64,000 bases of DNA, from positions 124,001 through 188,000 of the forward strand of contig NEEC01000016.1 in assembly GCA_002189035.1 (NCBI GenBank), given 5' to 3'. The notes under the pieces are model-generated. The model made no database searches. It had not been told where the DNA came from and was given only the letters and a program-made list of their open reading frames with translations. The stretch is from Utricularia gibba. Its lineage: Eukaryota > Streptophyta > Magnoliopsida > Lamiales > Lentibulariaceae. Positions 35,295-48,243 of this stretch are shown here, one piece after another; the stretch's first letter is position 1, and each line of letters starts with the position of its first letter. A program made the position numbers and the translations under genes.

Positions 35295-38200
35295 TCAGGC
35301 AGTGTGCTGCTGCAGCTGCAGTAGTCTGGAGTAGGCTCCGTCCGGCCGGTTGATCAGCTCACTGTGGCTGCCCTGCTCCACGATGCGCCCCTCCTGAACC
35401 ACGCCGATGCTGTCCACCCCTCGTATGGTGGACAGCCGGTGGGCAACCAGCACCGTGGTTCGTCCCCGCATCAGCCTTTCCAGGGCCTCTTGCAGCATGC
35501 ATTCTGACTCTGCATCGAGAGCGCTGGTGGCCTCGTCCAGTAGGAGAATCGAGGGGTCTTTTAGAACGGCACGAGCGATGGCAATCCGCTGCTTCTGGCC
35601 ACCGGAGAGCTGGATGCCTCTTTCGCCGACGGGGGTTTTGTAGCCCTCCGGCAATGAGCTGACGAATGTGTGAACATGGGCGGATCTTGCGGCCTCGATC
35701 ACTTCGGCCTCGGTGGCGCCATCTTTCCCATATGCGATGTTGTCGAAAATGGTTGCTGCGAAAAGGGCTGGCTCTTGCTGGACAAGGCCGATTTTGAGGC
35801 GCAGGGACTTCAGGTTCAGCCGCCTGATGTCTTTTCCATCTATCATAACCTTCCCTGCTGTTGGATCGTAGAATCTTTCGATGAGTGCGATAACAGAGCT
35901 CTTGCCGGAGCCGCTGGCACCGACCAATGCCTGGCTCTGGCCGGCCCGGATGCGTAGATTGAGGTCCTTGAAGACGAGCACGTCCGGCCGGGATGGGTAG
36001 GCAAAGTCGACGTGGCGCAGATCGATCTCGCCACGCACTGCTGTGACCTCCTCTGCTTCTTCGTCGTCGGGGTCGATTTCAGTGCCCCGATCGAGGATTG
36101 AAAACACCGAACCGATCGCTTCACCACCTCTGATGATCTCTGGGGCAAGGCTCACTGTTTCGGCGACGGAATTAGCCGTGATCACCAGGACCACGAACAC
36201 CTTGATCACTTTGGAGAAAGTGGAGAGACTCTGACTCACTAGGCGTGCACCGTACCAAAGAATCAGAGCTTCGGATGCATAGAGGGCGAGCTGGGAGAGG
36301 CCAAAAAGGAATCCTGAGCACTGGCTGCGGCGAAGACTGCGATTCTGCGGCACACGCAGCTCGTGGTTGAACAAAGACAGCACCTTCTCCTGTGCATTGA
36401 AGGCTGCAACCGTTCTTATGTTGCTCACTCCTTCACCGGCGATCATACTGGTTTTCGCATGCGCCTTTGCAGTGTCTCCGGCGAAACCTTTCAACGACAG
36501 TTGCTGCAGAACCCCAAAAATACATCAAACTCAGGAAGAAAAACTTATTACTAACTACGGGTAAGATAATGTCAATCTCCACTGATTCAATAAGATGCAG
36601 GCATTGAAAGCTAGTGAAATGTTAAGGGGAAATTGAAATGATGTCATGGGTAAAAGAATCTCTGACAACCAGAGAAACCCATGTCAAAAAACGACGACTT
36701 TGAATGCTATTCAGGGTCCAGTACTTTCAGAGCTCGTCCACATTCCGACAACAGAAAGAGTTTATCACAAACCACTGTTCAATTTCCCATGGTGTTGTTT
36801 TCAAGGGGTTTCAGTACAAAAAGATGTAAAGGAATCGCATGGAAGTCATCATCAATCATGCTACAGAAAAAAATTGAATGGAAGAGCATTTGATTTGTGT
36901 GTTTACCTGAGCAAAATTTGCAAGCACGAGGAGAGGGAAGGTGGAGAGGATGAGGAGAGACACCCTCCATTCAACTATAAACGCAACTACAAAAGATGTT
37001 AGAAGTGAAGTCATGTTCTGCAGGATCACAGATATCCTCTCTGCAATGGCTGATTTCACATCAGCAGCATCGGTAGCGAGACGGGCAGAGAGAAGACTGG
37101 AATTGTTCTCTTCCTCGTCGAACCATCCCACTTCGTTCCTCAAGATGGCTGACATTGTTGAAGGATAAGATGAGCAAATGTATGCTGCAACAAAGAGATG
37201 GATAAACTTTTGTTACCTGCAAGCATCATGCTCCTAACTCTGGTAGTAAGATTTTCACCCATAATGCTGAAGAAGTAGTGCTGAATAAGATAAGCAACAA
37301 CCGCATAGAGCCCAGCTCCAATGTATATAAAGACATACTCCTTCGTCTTCCGGGTCATGATCGTTGGATTCCGGAAGTAGAACACTTCGATCATGTTGCT
37401 CATTACAATGGCGAAGGTTGGGCCAATGAATCCTGAGAGGATCGATCCCACTGCTCCCATGACCGAATACGGCCATTCCGGAGCATTGAGTCTAAGAAGC
37501 CTGCAAAAGTAACCAGCCACTGCTGGGTTTCTCCTATCAGTCCCAGCATTGGAAATCATCTCGATACGACCATCAGCCCCTGTGCTGTATGAATAGCTAA
37601 GGTTTCTGAGACTGCCGGAACGAAGACTGAGCGATTTCGTCGACAACGAGTGGCTCAGCCGGGTCGACCGCGTACGTCGGGTGGCGGGATTCACTCTATT
37701 GCCAACCATTTCCTGGAATCTGATCAACGATGCATAGGTTCCAGCTTTCGCGATCAGTTCATCGTGTGTTCCAGTTTCAACGACCTTCCCCTGCTGTATA
37801 ACTGCGATGGAGTTCACATTTTTTATAGTCGACAAACGGTGCGCAATGACCACAGTCGTTCTCCCAACCATCAGGCTATCCAGAGCTTCCTGGACAATAC
37901 TCTCTGAGCTTGCGTCAAGAGCACTAGTGGCTTCGTCGAGCAGAAGTATTTTCGGGTTTCTGAGAACAGCTCTCGCAATCGTTATCCTCTGCTTCTGGCC
38001 GCCTGATAACTGCACACCGCGTTCCCCACCTGCAATCACAATCTCTGAAGTTGAAAACACAAACAGCTATCGGGAACGATGATTCAAGAATCGCAAAAGG
38101 ATCGGACATTAGTGTTGTATCCGTTCGGAAGCGACGTGATGAAGCTATGAGCATTTGCAGCAGACGCCGCTGCTTCAACTTCCGCCATGGTAGCATCAGG

Positions 38201-40335
38201 CTTCCCATAGAGAATATTTTCCACTATGGTGGTGGCAAAAAGTGCAGGTTCTTGGTTCACCAATCCGATCTGATTGCGCAGCCATCTCAGCTGCAAGGTC
38301 TTTATATTGACATCATCCAGCAGAACTTCCCCTGTCAATTTTCCAAACCCATGATCAACTTAGAGTCAAAAGAACAACATATTAGTCGGAGCAACCAGAT
38401 AAAAGAGGTGATCACCTTGACTGGGATCATAAAACCTTTCAATCAAAGAAACAACAGTGCTCTTCCCTGAACCACTTCCACCCACAACTGCAACTGTTTT
38501 CCCGGCGGGAAAGAAGATGGAGAAATCCCGGAAGATGATGACATCCGGTCGAGAGGGGTAGCTGAATGTCACATTCTTGAACTCAATGTTTCCTTTGACT
38601 TCATCTAAGCACTTCACTTCTGATACATCGTCATCAATGATGGTTGGCTTCTGTCTGATGACTTCCATCAACTTGTAACCAGCAGCTTTGCCTTTGCTAA
38701 ACGCCCCAAGATTTGAGAACGACTGGCCCAAACTCCTGCAGAATTCTATGCATAAGAACCTATTCTCTCAACTAAAATGTTCAGAAGTCTAAGCTCTAGA
38801 TCTTACATTCCACCAACGATGGCGGAAAATATGGCTGTAAATGCCTTCCCTCCATCTGTCTGCCCATTTCTTACAAAAACACCAGCATACCAGAACACAA
38901 GTGCCCATGACATGCACGCTACTCCATAGGTGCATCCTAATCCCAGCCCCTTAGCCATTCCAGCCTTGTATCCCAACTTCAGTGTGTTCTGTATTAACTC
39001 TGTGTATGAATTGAGGGCTTTGGTCTCACCAACATAGGAGTAAACCATCCGAACTTGTGATATCGCCTGCATTTCATCGAATGAGTGGCGTGCATCAGCT
39101 GAAGCGCGGTGGCTAAAATAAACCAGTGATCCGTAACCTCACCTGCTCCGCAACAATACCGGCATTCGCATATGATTCCCGGCTTTTCGAAGTGATACCA
39201 CTGATGGTATATGCATATAAGCCACCGGAAAAGGCAATACCAGGAATGACGGCCACACTTAGCAAGGCAAGCCTCCATGCTGACACGAAGCCGACAACCA
39301 ATCCAGCCAAGAACGTTGAAAGATAATGAATGAAGTTACCCACCTTGAAACATCGAAACACAAAAATTCAATAAAGGCATCATTGAAAAGAAACCAGATA
39401 ATCAACAAGAAGAAACTATCAAAAACCTTCTCACTGATGGCATCTTGCACAAGCAGTGTATCTGTGGACACACTGAACACAATGTCACCTGTTCTTGCAT
39501 CCGTGTCGAAGAAACCGACATCTTGTTTCAACACTGCCTCCAAATACTTCTTCCTAAGAGCACCGGCTTGCCTCTCACCGGTGTACATCCAGCAAGCAAT
39601 CTCTGCTTATTGGACATGGGTAAACAAAAACAATCTTCTTTAACATCTAGAGAATAACGGAAATCAAAGATTCAATAGTTGAAAAGAGTAGCATTTGACC
39701 AGCAAACAGAGATGATCAACAGTGGAAACATCGAATCTGGTGCATTCAAACTGAAGGATGTCCGTAACGGGATAATATTAAAAAAAGATGGGAATGCTTG
39801 CAAGAAATAGACGGATAAGCAGAAGAGGGTCCAGGAAACCACGTGACTTGTTAACTGGCTTCTTACACAAAACTGAAACAAGAACATGATACTGAGAGAA
39901 GATAAGCGTCACAGTAACAAAAGAGCAGAAGCCCCACCTGCGTAAGAAGAAAAGCAGACTACTAATCCCAAATACACGAAATAGAGAGAATACTGCAAAA
40001 AATCAAACAAATAAACAAGATCAGATCTGGTGAACACTTTGAAACAAAAACACTGAAAAATGGCAGTAATCATGAAGAAGAAGAAGAACCTTGGCAACTT
40101 CATGGGTCATCTTGTTCAAATCCATTTGATTCTTCCCGAAGCCATTTATCATTTGACCGAAAAGCAGGAAAAAAACCGGCATAGAGGACCCGTGAACGAC
40201 GGCCCCTAAGCTTCCCGCGACCATCAACACATAGTCGTACTTATCGGCAAATGAGAAAAGCTGGAAGAACGGCAAACTCTGCTCCTTCTTCTTCTCTGTT
40301 TCCGGGGGCGCTTTACCATCCGTAGCCTCCGCCAT
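35295..40335 (-). CDS. ABCB19-type auxin/brassinosteroid exporter (P-glycoprotein)
   Basis: Ten exons in transcript order: 40090-40335, 39938-39992, 39427-39602, 39143-39343, 38807-39066, 38416-38735, 38108-38331, 37217-38042 (or 38029), 36907-37148 and 35295-36503. The product is about 1,250 aa; Arabidopsis ABCB19 has 1,252. The layout is TMD1-NBD1-TMD2-NBD2. NBD1 has Walker [10 protein letters not shown] (about 398-406), LSGGQKQR and [15 protein letters not shown]2 has GASGSGKSS (about 1045), [18 protein letters not shown] and AHRLST. The N-terminus ([11 protein letters not shown]) and the linker ([17 protein letters not shown]) are diagnostic for ABCB19 rather than ABCB1. The protein exports auxin, and brassinosteroids, at the plasma membrane, partly with PIN proteins and the immunophilin TWD1. 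The ATG at 40335 was chosen because upstream in-frame codons begin with TTG. Intron 7 poses a frame problem: the conserved acceptor (exon from 38029) is one base out of frame. Only an AG 13 bases upstream keeps the frame, adding four residues (see findings). Confidence 0.93.
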
Positions 40336-40441
40336 TTTCCGGGAACCCACCAAAACTGCTCCAAATGAAGTTCAACCAGGAGAAAGTTGCTACCTTCGAA
40401 TGACTTTTCAAACTATCCCACCTCGAAAAAACAGCAATTTC

Positions 40442-40559
40442 TTAATGGAAACAACCCCTTCTTCTTCTCCCTGCACTCCCATTCCGCATTCGTTGAGACA
40501 GCGGTAGATAGAGAGATGGATCTCTATCTCTCTCACTATAGAGTATTGTCGCTGGTCAT
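40442..40559 (-). other. Two short uORFs in the ABCB19 leader
   Basis: If transcription starts near 40,768, the leader is about 430 nt. It contains an upstream ATG at 40559 followed by 7 codons and a stop (40536), and another at 40489 with 15 codons and a stop (40442). A further ATG at 40482 overlaps the second. Such uORFs often lower translation of the main ORF; no effect is shown here. Confidence 0.4.
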
Positions 40560-40740
40560 CGACAAGTTAACAGAGTTCAGCACTGAAGCTAACAAACCCG
40601 GAAGCGTTGTAAAGTTCGAACGAAAGAGAAAGAAGAAAAGCAAAGGCTGTCGTGCAGAACTAGCGGTCAAACCGATGGCGACAGGGGAACTGAGGAAAAG
40701 GGTAGAGAAGAAGAGAAGAGTGCGTGGAAGACCAGTAGTA

Positions 40741-40758
40741 GAGAGAGAGAGAGAGAGG
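40741..40758. repeat. (GA)n microsatellite in the ABCB19 leader
   Basis: About nine GA units in a purine-rich stretch, reading as a CT-rich patch in transcript sense. It lies just downstream of the inferred start. CT-rich patches are common near plant transcription starts. Confidence 0.85.
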
Positions 40759-40795
40759 GAAGAAAGATAGAGGGGGTCTGGTGTAGGAGTCAGTG

Positions 40796-40803
40796 TATTT
40801 ATA
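40796..40803 (-). promoter_or_regulatory. TATA box of the ABCB19 gene
   Basis: On the minus strand this reads TATAAATA, with flanks GATC and C. It stands about 460 nt before the start codon, with a CT-rich patch about 40-55 nt downstream. A transcription start near 40,765-40,772 is inferred. Confidence 0.6.
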
Positions 40804-42168
40804 GATCGGAGGAGCAACTGCACACATGGTCATTGGTAAGAGAAGCGCTCAAGGAAGCAATAAATTTCAATTCTGCTGCTTTGGGGAAATTAATGGGTTT
40901 CCATCGTCAGAGATGAAATGGAATCTCTTCAGTACCACCACCAATGGCTGTGCTTCTGTAAAACACAGAGTCACGCCCAAGCCCAAGCCGATCTTGGTGC
41001 ATTAGTGAGATCTGATTGCACATCCAACACGGAACTCATGTGCGGCTTCCAATTCCGACCTCAAAAGAGCACGCAGTCACAGAGAGCACAGCCATGGTGA
41101 TGATGAAGGGGACGCCATAGCCATTTACTCTCAGTCTCACTGTCAATTTCCTTCCTCTTCCCATGCCAAATAAATGGCGATTCCAGAACCTTTTTAGGGT
41201 GCGTTTCGTAATTTCACAATACCTCGCTTTTCCAACATTTCTTTAATTTATTTATTTTATTACACCCGATGTCAGTTCTTTCAACATTTCAAATGTACAT
41301 GAACGATATTATTACCATTATCGTTATTAAAGAGACTGCTGCCCCGTCACTTTTAGTATCCTTTACTCCACTCTGAAAATAGGAATATTTTTTAAGTTTG
41401 TGCGCAATTATTTTGGGAGCCCTCGTTCCTGGTGAATAATGGAGATGCATATTCCAGAATTATAATAATTAAAATCAATATATGGTTCCAGAAACTTCCA
41501 GAAATATTCGAGATGAATGAGATCCATGTTCGAAGGCATTTGATAAATCCTCGTTACTATTAAAGCACTGAGGATAATTATGTAAGATCATATTTGGTAG
41601 ACGTATTCATATATTTGAAAACACATACGTAATGAGAATTACGTTTGTTCGATAGACATGTATTCTAATAGGGCCATTTTCTATATTTTGAATGTGATTC
41701 AGATTATGCGATAAATTCAATATTGAGATTTTAAAACTATTTCATGAAATTTAATAAATTAAATATTAGAACTAACATTTCTGAATTTAATTATCGAATC
41801 TAAATATCTATTTTTAATAATTAAAGATTAGAATTTTTAATAATTAAGACAAAATCATTTTAAAAATTTTTGTAAACATAACCAAGTCTAGATATGTAAT
41901 TGATAAACCATTTTTTGTTGCATAATTTCTCAAACCATATTTTTCAAAATTATTTACCATTATATATTTTAAAAATATTTATCAAATAATTTATAATAAA
42001 AACTATATGTTAAATATACATTTTTTATCTTAATTACTTAATACATATTTATGGAACATAAATAACTAAAAATATAACATTAACAAAATGGTAAATATAA
42101 TTACAGCGGTTAGGAGATAAAATTAAAATTTGTCTACTGATCAAAAAAAGATTAAAAAGGAGTAGAAT

Positions 42169-42384
42169 CTATCTGATGCGTACGGGTCCATGTGCGCCGA
42201 ACCGAACCGGAATCAGGGGTGATGGTCCAGCAGAGGAGTAGGGGGGATTAGGGCAGCGAGGAGAGGAGAATGCCCGTGGAATTGTAGGTATCATTTTCTC
42301 TCTCGTGCTGTCTACGTTTTGCTCCGGTGTCTGAAAACGAGTGACCTTTGTAATGTTTTTGTTTTCGCTTTTCCTCTCTTCCAT
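42169..42384 (-). CDS. Small ORF, 71 codons, unrecognised
   Basis: A true ATG at 42384 opens a 71-aa reading frame that starts MEERKSENKNITKVTRF and has a Pro/Arg-rich second half. It lies in a GC-richer island within an AT-rich spacer. No signal peptide, membrane segment or known domain is visible. It may be a chance ORF or the tail of an unannotated transcript. Confidence 0.15.
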   Translation of the reverse strand: MEERKSENKNITKVTRFQTPEQNVDSTREKMIPTIPRAFSSPRCPNPPYSSAGPSPLIPVRFGAHGPVRIR

Positions 42385-43370
42385 CCATACTTCAATAAAT
42401 ATAACCTAAAAGTATGTGTGTAGCTACCCTTCACTAAATAATAATAATAAATGGAACACACAGTGTTCTATCTCAATTCAAAAAATGTTATATCATATCC
42501 ACCTCACACGAAACCAATGTTCCAAATTTCAGGGAATTTTTTTTTGTTTCGGAATAAGTTGAAACCGAGCTAAAAACGTAAATTTCAGGTAAAATTTAAG
42601 GACATGTTCTGGATATTTTCTTTATTTTACATTCTCATTTTATGAAAAATTAGAATAAGGAAAAGAAGAATGAAGTCATTTATGTATTTTGTTAAAGAGT
42701 GTAATTTTTAAGAATGAGAATTTATATTGTGTAAGAATGAATAATGAAAAAATATTTATATTTTATTTTATTTTTATATTTTTATACTATAAAATGAGAA
42801 TATAATAGAAAAATGTATACATATCATATATAAAACCATGTTGTGGTAACCAAAATACATCTTGTACCTAATCAACGGTTATTCTATCCAATATTCACAC
42901 ATTATGATATACAATGATAATTATTTTAAAAAAATTTTAAGAAAATATTTAAGAAATAGGTGTGCTTAAAAGTCATGATGAAACAAGGAATCATATAATG
43001 TGACGGAGTCCATTCTCGAATAATGAGGGGGCATTGCTAATCATAATTGATAAGGGTTGATTAGGACAATAGTTTAATTTATTTTGTTGGTATATCAATG
43101 ATAATTTTATGTTGTCAACTTTAAATAATTTATATATTTTTTAATAAAAATACAATATATTACATAACTAGTCTTACTACAAAATTACTTATATACAATT
43201 AAGAAATAATCAATTCGAATTCAAATAAACGATCTTTAAGAATTCAAATTTGAATCTGAACCATTTATAAAATGTTTCAACTAATTGTTATTTATTATAG
43301 GTTCGTCGAATTCTTAAACGATTTGGTTTTATTGAATCTTAGATAATACCCAATCTATAAACATCCCTAA

Positions 43371-43534
43371 TAGCATCTTTATTGATTTACGTAAACGATG
43401 ATGTGGCTTACGTTATTGAGTTTACTCAAAATGATTTCCGTAGCATATAACTCAGAATAAAAATAATTTTCGTAAAAATAAAATTGATTTAATTTAAACT
43501 CATGTCAACATTTTTTAAAATCAATAAAGATGTT
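43371..43534. mobile_element. MITE-like element, copy 1
   Basis: The ends are inverted repeats: TAGCATCTTTATTGATTT on the left and AAATCAATAAAGATGTTA on the right, 17 of 18 positions matching. TA is found at both borders and could be the target duplication. The element is about 164 bp, AT-rich and non-coding. A related copy lies at about 50,913-51,102. The superfamily cannot be decided from two copies. Confidence 0.7.
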
Positions 43535-46500
43535 ATAATGATAACAAACAGGAGAATAGTTTAATTTAGTAATTACCCGTTGGGCCTGCCCTGATTGTTT
43601 GTTTGTATTCGCACCCACCCATGTGCCCCCAGGGCCCCCTCCCCAAATACGCACCATGTTATGTCATGTACATGCATTGCCATCTTCATCTAATCATTAA
43701 CGAATAGGGCACCACACTTTGTTCAATTCATCTCTCCCGCCCCCACTCTAAACCCTTTTTTATTCCACAATAAATCCCTTTTCCTCCCTTTATTACCCAA
43801 ATAAAACAACTCATCTTCATCTGTTTTGCGACACAGTTGTCCGTAACATGGTTTGATTTTGTATTTAATATGACAATTTATTTTGGTGACAATTATGCGA
43901 ACCAAGCTGTCCCTGTGGCTCGTGCGATTGGAGCCCACGTGGCACCCCAGTTCTGGAATGAAAAAAGTTGGAGAAAAGCAGGGGGGGAGCCCATGGACAC
44001 ATGAGCAGGCAGCAACTCAACTCCAATAATGCAAAAGCCACCCTTACATTATTATTCTTTTTCAAATACCTTATTTTTCAACAACATTAATATGAAAACC
44101 TTATGCTTCTAAAAAAATAAAAATATTTCTTATTTTAAAAACAACAATTTCTATTTTATTAAAATTATCTCAAACTTGAATAAGTTAAAAATTAGGTGTT
44201 TCTCTCTATAACATAATGAATATGGAAAGAAATGGACATGATTATTTTTTTGGAATTAAATTTAAGAATATTGCTACATTATTGATAAGGACGCTTTTTT
44301 TTTCTTTATCATGCTTTACGAAACAAACAAGAAAGGATTATTATTTTAAGAATATTATTATATTATTCATAAAGATGTCTTTTTTTTTGCCTAAAGATGC
44401 TTATTTCATACGTTGACACGGATAAGCCACCTTTTACAAAGTAGCATGATTCCTATTCCTTTACAGCGAAAAAAGAAAAAAAATATGTTTTCGTTATTGT
44501 TTTTTAAAATCAAATAAGATCGCGAGCTTATTCTGTCCATTTTTTTTACTGACGGTAAATTATAGAGGGGGGTAAAGGAACAGTATCCTGGTGAAAAAAA
44601 AAAGTGCTTTCGTCTTTTCTCCCCACGGCCCCTCTTGTGTTATTATATTATTAAGAAGGCATTGTTTTTCTTCTTTGGACATCTCCCACTTAATTGATAT
44701 ATTAATTGCCTGGAGCTAAAATATAATTTTCACTGGAGTGCAATATAATTATTTAAAACCATGTGGTCCGATTTGATAATTAATGAATTTATTGCGTGGT
44801 GTCAAGTTCGATGAACATTCGTTTTGAGTATTTTGATTCCGATCACCGTCTACTTTTTCATGCAAAAAGTTACCCATCGCTCTGCCGCTTCCTTCTTGGT
44901 GAAGGAAAAGTTCACATTATTTTATTCACATTTCAGTTTCACTGCGGTTAAAAAATAAAAATAAAAAATAAAGAAATTCCCGACCATCCCATCCGAAATA
45001 CGAAAAAGGCTATTGGGCCTACAAGGGCCCGTAACAAGCGTCCAGTTTAAGAAATAAGAAAGAAGCGTGGCCCAATGGACATGAGTTTTTAAACCGGGTT
45101 TTTGGGAGAGAACCGGAAAACTTGACGGTTTATGGTTTACTTATAAACCGGTATCTAGCAGTGAGTTGTTTATTGTGGGAAGAATAGGAGTATGAGTGTG
45201 CTTGGTAGATGATTTATAAAATCGTGTGTGTTGCTAAGTGGGATAAAATTCACGAGTAATTAAGTCAGGATTTGATATTTCTCAATTTGGGATATTTGAA
45301 TCCATCCTTTTCAAGTATTTTTACATTGATTTTATTCTTTGTCTTTAATTCCTTATTTTTTATTTATATTGAAAATAAAAGAAGCATATTTCATGTCATC
45401 AAGATACGTTTTATCTCATTTAATATTCCTACTAAAACATTTCTCCATATATTTAATTTAGTGACTAAACACATTCAATGAGAATTCATTCTTCTCTTTG
45501 AAGATGGTGCAGTAATGCGTGAAGAGTGGGCATTACTATTACAGGTCGAGGGATTATCATCCTCCTCATTTGATGTATCCCCAGCTTGAGTTGAGAGGTT
45601 TCTTGAACAAAAACATGAAGAGCCTAACTAATGGGTGCGTTCTTTCTGGTTCTGATTAGCTTGTTGTGGCCCTCTGTGATGTGATTGGTTTTCGTACAAG
45701 AATTGAAGCAGGACAGAGCAATAAAGTTGGCCCGACAGTTGCATCAGTTGGTTCATCCTATCATGTTGCAATCTTTGGATCTATCTGGTTGTTTCGTAAT
45801 GTTGAGAGCCCAGATGTTGCTCGTTGTATTCATTTCATTGTCCAGTGATTCACAGCTTCTCAACTGTTTATTTCTGGAATGTGATATTCATTTATCTCTA
45901 TGTATTCCAATTGTGAAACAGATGGATTCAGGCAAAGAGCCTCATTTTGATGGAAATGAATAAAACTCTGCTCCTTTTTACTCTCCGCCAGTGCCAGTGG
46001 TGTATGTTATGTTCTTCACCCACCAGGCAACTTCTTCCAGCCGCTGACTCCTACAAAGGAACAATCTTTTGTCGCCTTTGGACAACAAATCCCCAAAATA
46101 CTCGTACGGATATTCAACCCCACCTCCTCCTCAGCCCCATATCATTGCATTCGCTGTTCGCTCCAAACCCGAGGATTTTCGGACAAGTTGAACCGAACCG
46201 CAGAACAATCCAGAATGTTTTTATAAGGGAGGGAGTTGTAAGTGATATTCTATATTCGTTAGTCATGATAGAGTTTATGTGAGGGATACAAATTATTTTA
46301 TTCAAAAGAAATGAACTTAAAATATGAAGATTATATATTTGAAATAAACAATATCGTATATTATAACACAATGATGTATTTGAAGTAAATTGTAAAAAAT
46401 GCTATCCTACCATACTACTAAAATCTCAAAACTATTTTTCATCTCTCAAATATCTTTTCTTTCTTGTTCTCTATTTTGTTTCATTAAAAATAAAAATATT

Positions 46501-46864
46501 TGAATCAAATTAGCAAACTACTTTACAAACAGAACACTTACCAATATCAAAAGTATATCTTTACATTTTCACACAACACATACAATCTACTTTTACTTAT
46601 GTCAATTATCATATTTTTCATGTTCACTTTTATAAAAAAACAAAAATAGATTTCCAAAGTTTTCATTCCCCAATATCAAGTATACAAAATAACATAAATT
46701 GAGTCTTGCATACCATATGGCATGTAACACACCTCCCCCTAATGGCTAGCAACATAATTTTTGGTCATACGAAATCAAGACAGGAGCTGTTGCTTCATTG
46801 GGTTTTTGGTAAATATACACCACCACCCTATAATTATAATCATGATATCCTTTTTGAAAGTAAA

Positions 46865-46890
46865 GAGGAGGAGGAGGAGGAGGAGGAGAG
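46865..46890. repeat. (GAG)n microsatellite
   Basis: About eight GAG/AGG units in a row within the spacer, followed by ordinary sequence. Confidence 0.9.
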
Positions 46891-48083
46891 TACCCATTCC
46901 CATAATTGTGAGATAATCGAATAGGTCCGGGTCCCCGCCCCCCCTCTCCTCGCCCCTTAGATTCAACATTTAATTGTCCCACATGCAACGCTTCAAGTAT
47001 TCCCACAACCCGGCACGTGCTAAATCATATACTTTAATCAATGCCATGCCACCCGACCTCTCCCTTCCCTTTTTATTATTATTATCATTTCTATAATTCA
47101 CACATAATATACCCTCTAAATTATTATTTATTACGCGCACCCACTAAACACAAAGTTCGGATAATAATCATTTTGGCTGTCATGCCCCATGTTACAGAGT
47201 TACTGGGCAGGGAATTTTCCAATTTTGCTTCCACTTATTTTGTGTGTTTTTTCCATAAAAAGTAAAAATAAATAATTGCACTGTAAGTAATGTGAACACT
47301 GGCAAGGATTGTATAATTATTCAAAACATGGAATTAAATAGGAAATCATTCTCATCCAACTATTTCAGGATTGATTTTAAAATTTCGTTTAATATGTTTA
47401 TAGGTAATGATTAATCGGATATTAATTGTTTATGAAACATATAGATATAATTGTAAATTTATATTATTGAACCCATTCTTAAGTCATACAAACCTTAGAT
47501 ATTAAAAAGAATTAAAAAAACGATGCAGATAAAAGAGAATGGGATAGGTGTTTGAAATACATAAAAAATTTCTTTTGTTATCATGTAAAAAAGAGGGGGA
47601 TGTTACAAAATTTACCATGTCTAATGTACATTTCATTTACAAATATGATCACCTAATCTTTATTTGTTACATATAAAGAATAAACATATATTTAAAATTG
47701 GTTTTTTTCTGATTTTTTAAAATAAAATATTATTTTGAAACACATTTTTTACCATGGTGACGTGGAAGAAATGGAAAGGGGAGGCGCAGACAAATGGGGG
47801 ATGGGGTTTGGTGAAAGAGGGTAGAGTTAAAAAGCAGCCGCCATTGAATGCTCCCAGCAAAAGGACGCGGCTTCAGTGGTGAGAAAGTCCAAAGGGAAGC
47901 AAACTGAAGAGGCGTTTGCAACGAGCGCACGCAGCTGAGCTGACTCTTCCTATTAATGCATCTGCTGTCCTCATCTCCTCTCAGCTTTTGACTCTCATTT
48001 CCTCCCCTCCCTCAGTTTTTTTGTTTTTCATTTACGCCGCTGTAACTCTGCTTTATCTTATTCTCTTGACACTTCCACATCTG

Positions 48084-48092
48084 TATATATAT
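48084..48092 (+). promoter_or_regulatory. TATA box of the subgroup-1 MYB gene
   Basis: TATATATAT lies 152-160 bases before the MYB start codon. A start near 48,115-48,120 would give a leader of about 125 nt. ATGGAACAACCTTAG at 48,121 would then be a 4-codon uORF at the very start of the leader. Confidence 0.5.
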
Positions 48093-48243
48093 GTGGGTGA
48101 GTGTGTGCCCGCTGCTGCACATGGAACAACCTTAGTCAGGTCAGAGAGATCGTTGTCTCCAGCTGGGTACTCAGGCAATCGCGGACTGGTACTGAGCCTG
48201 CTACGAAGGGAGAAGGAAGACATCGACGGTGGGGGATTGATCG

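Larger units (their letters stand above)
40804..48083. other. 7.3-kb spacer, no recognised gene
   Basis: Mostly AT-rich. It holds the small minus-strand ORF at 42,169-42,384, the MITE-like element at 43,371-43,534, an imperfect A/T-rich duplication (about 44,238-44,302 and 44,337-44,393) and a GAG run at 46,865-46,890. A stretch at 45,000-45,150 is rich in GGGCC/GGCCCA words, which occur in many plant promoters. It is followed by ORF-like text at 45,660-45,963 that I could not assign to any gene. Confidence 0.55.

Noticed and set aside
35407-36234. Plus-strand ORFs over the last ABCB19 exon
   Set aside because: Shadow frames of the conserved second nucleotide-binding domain.
45660-45963. Possible protein gene reading ALCDVIGFRTRIEAG
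   Set aside because: Two overlapping frames are open, none shows a domain, splice partners are not evident, and I could not assign it to any family, so it stays in the spacer description.
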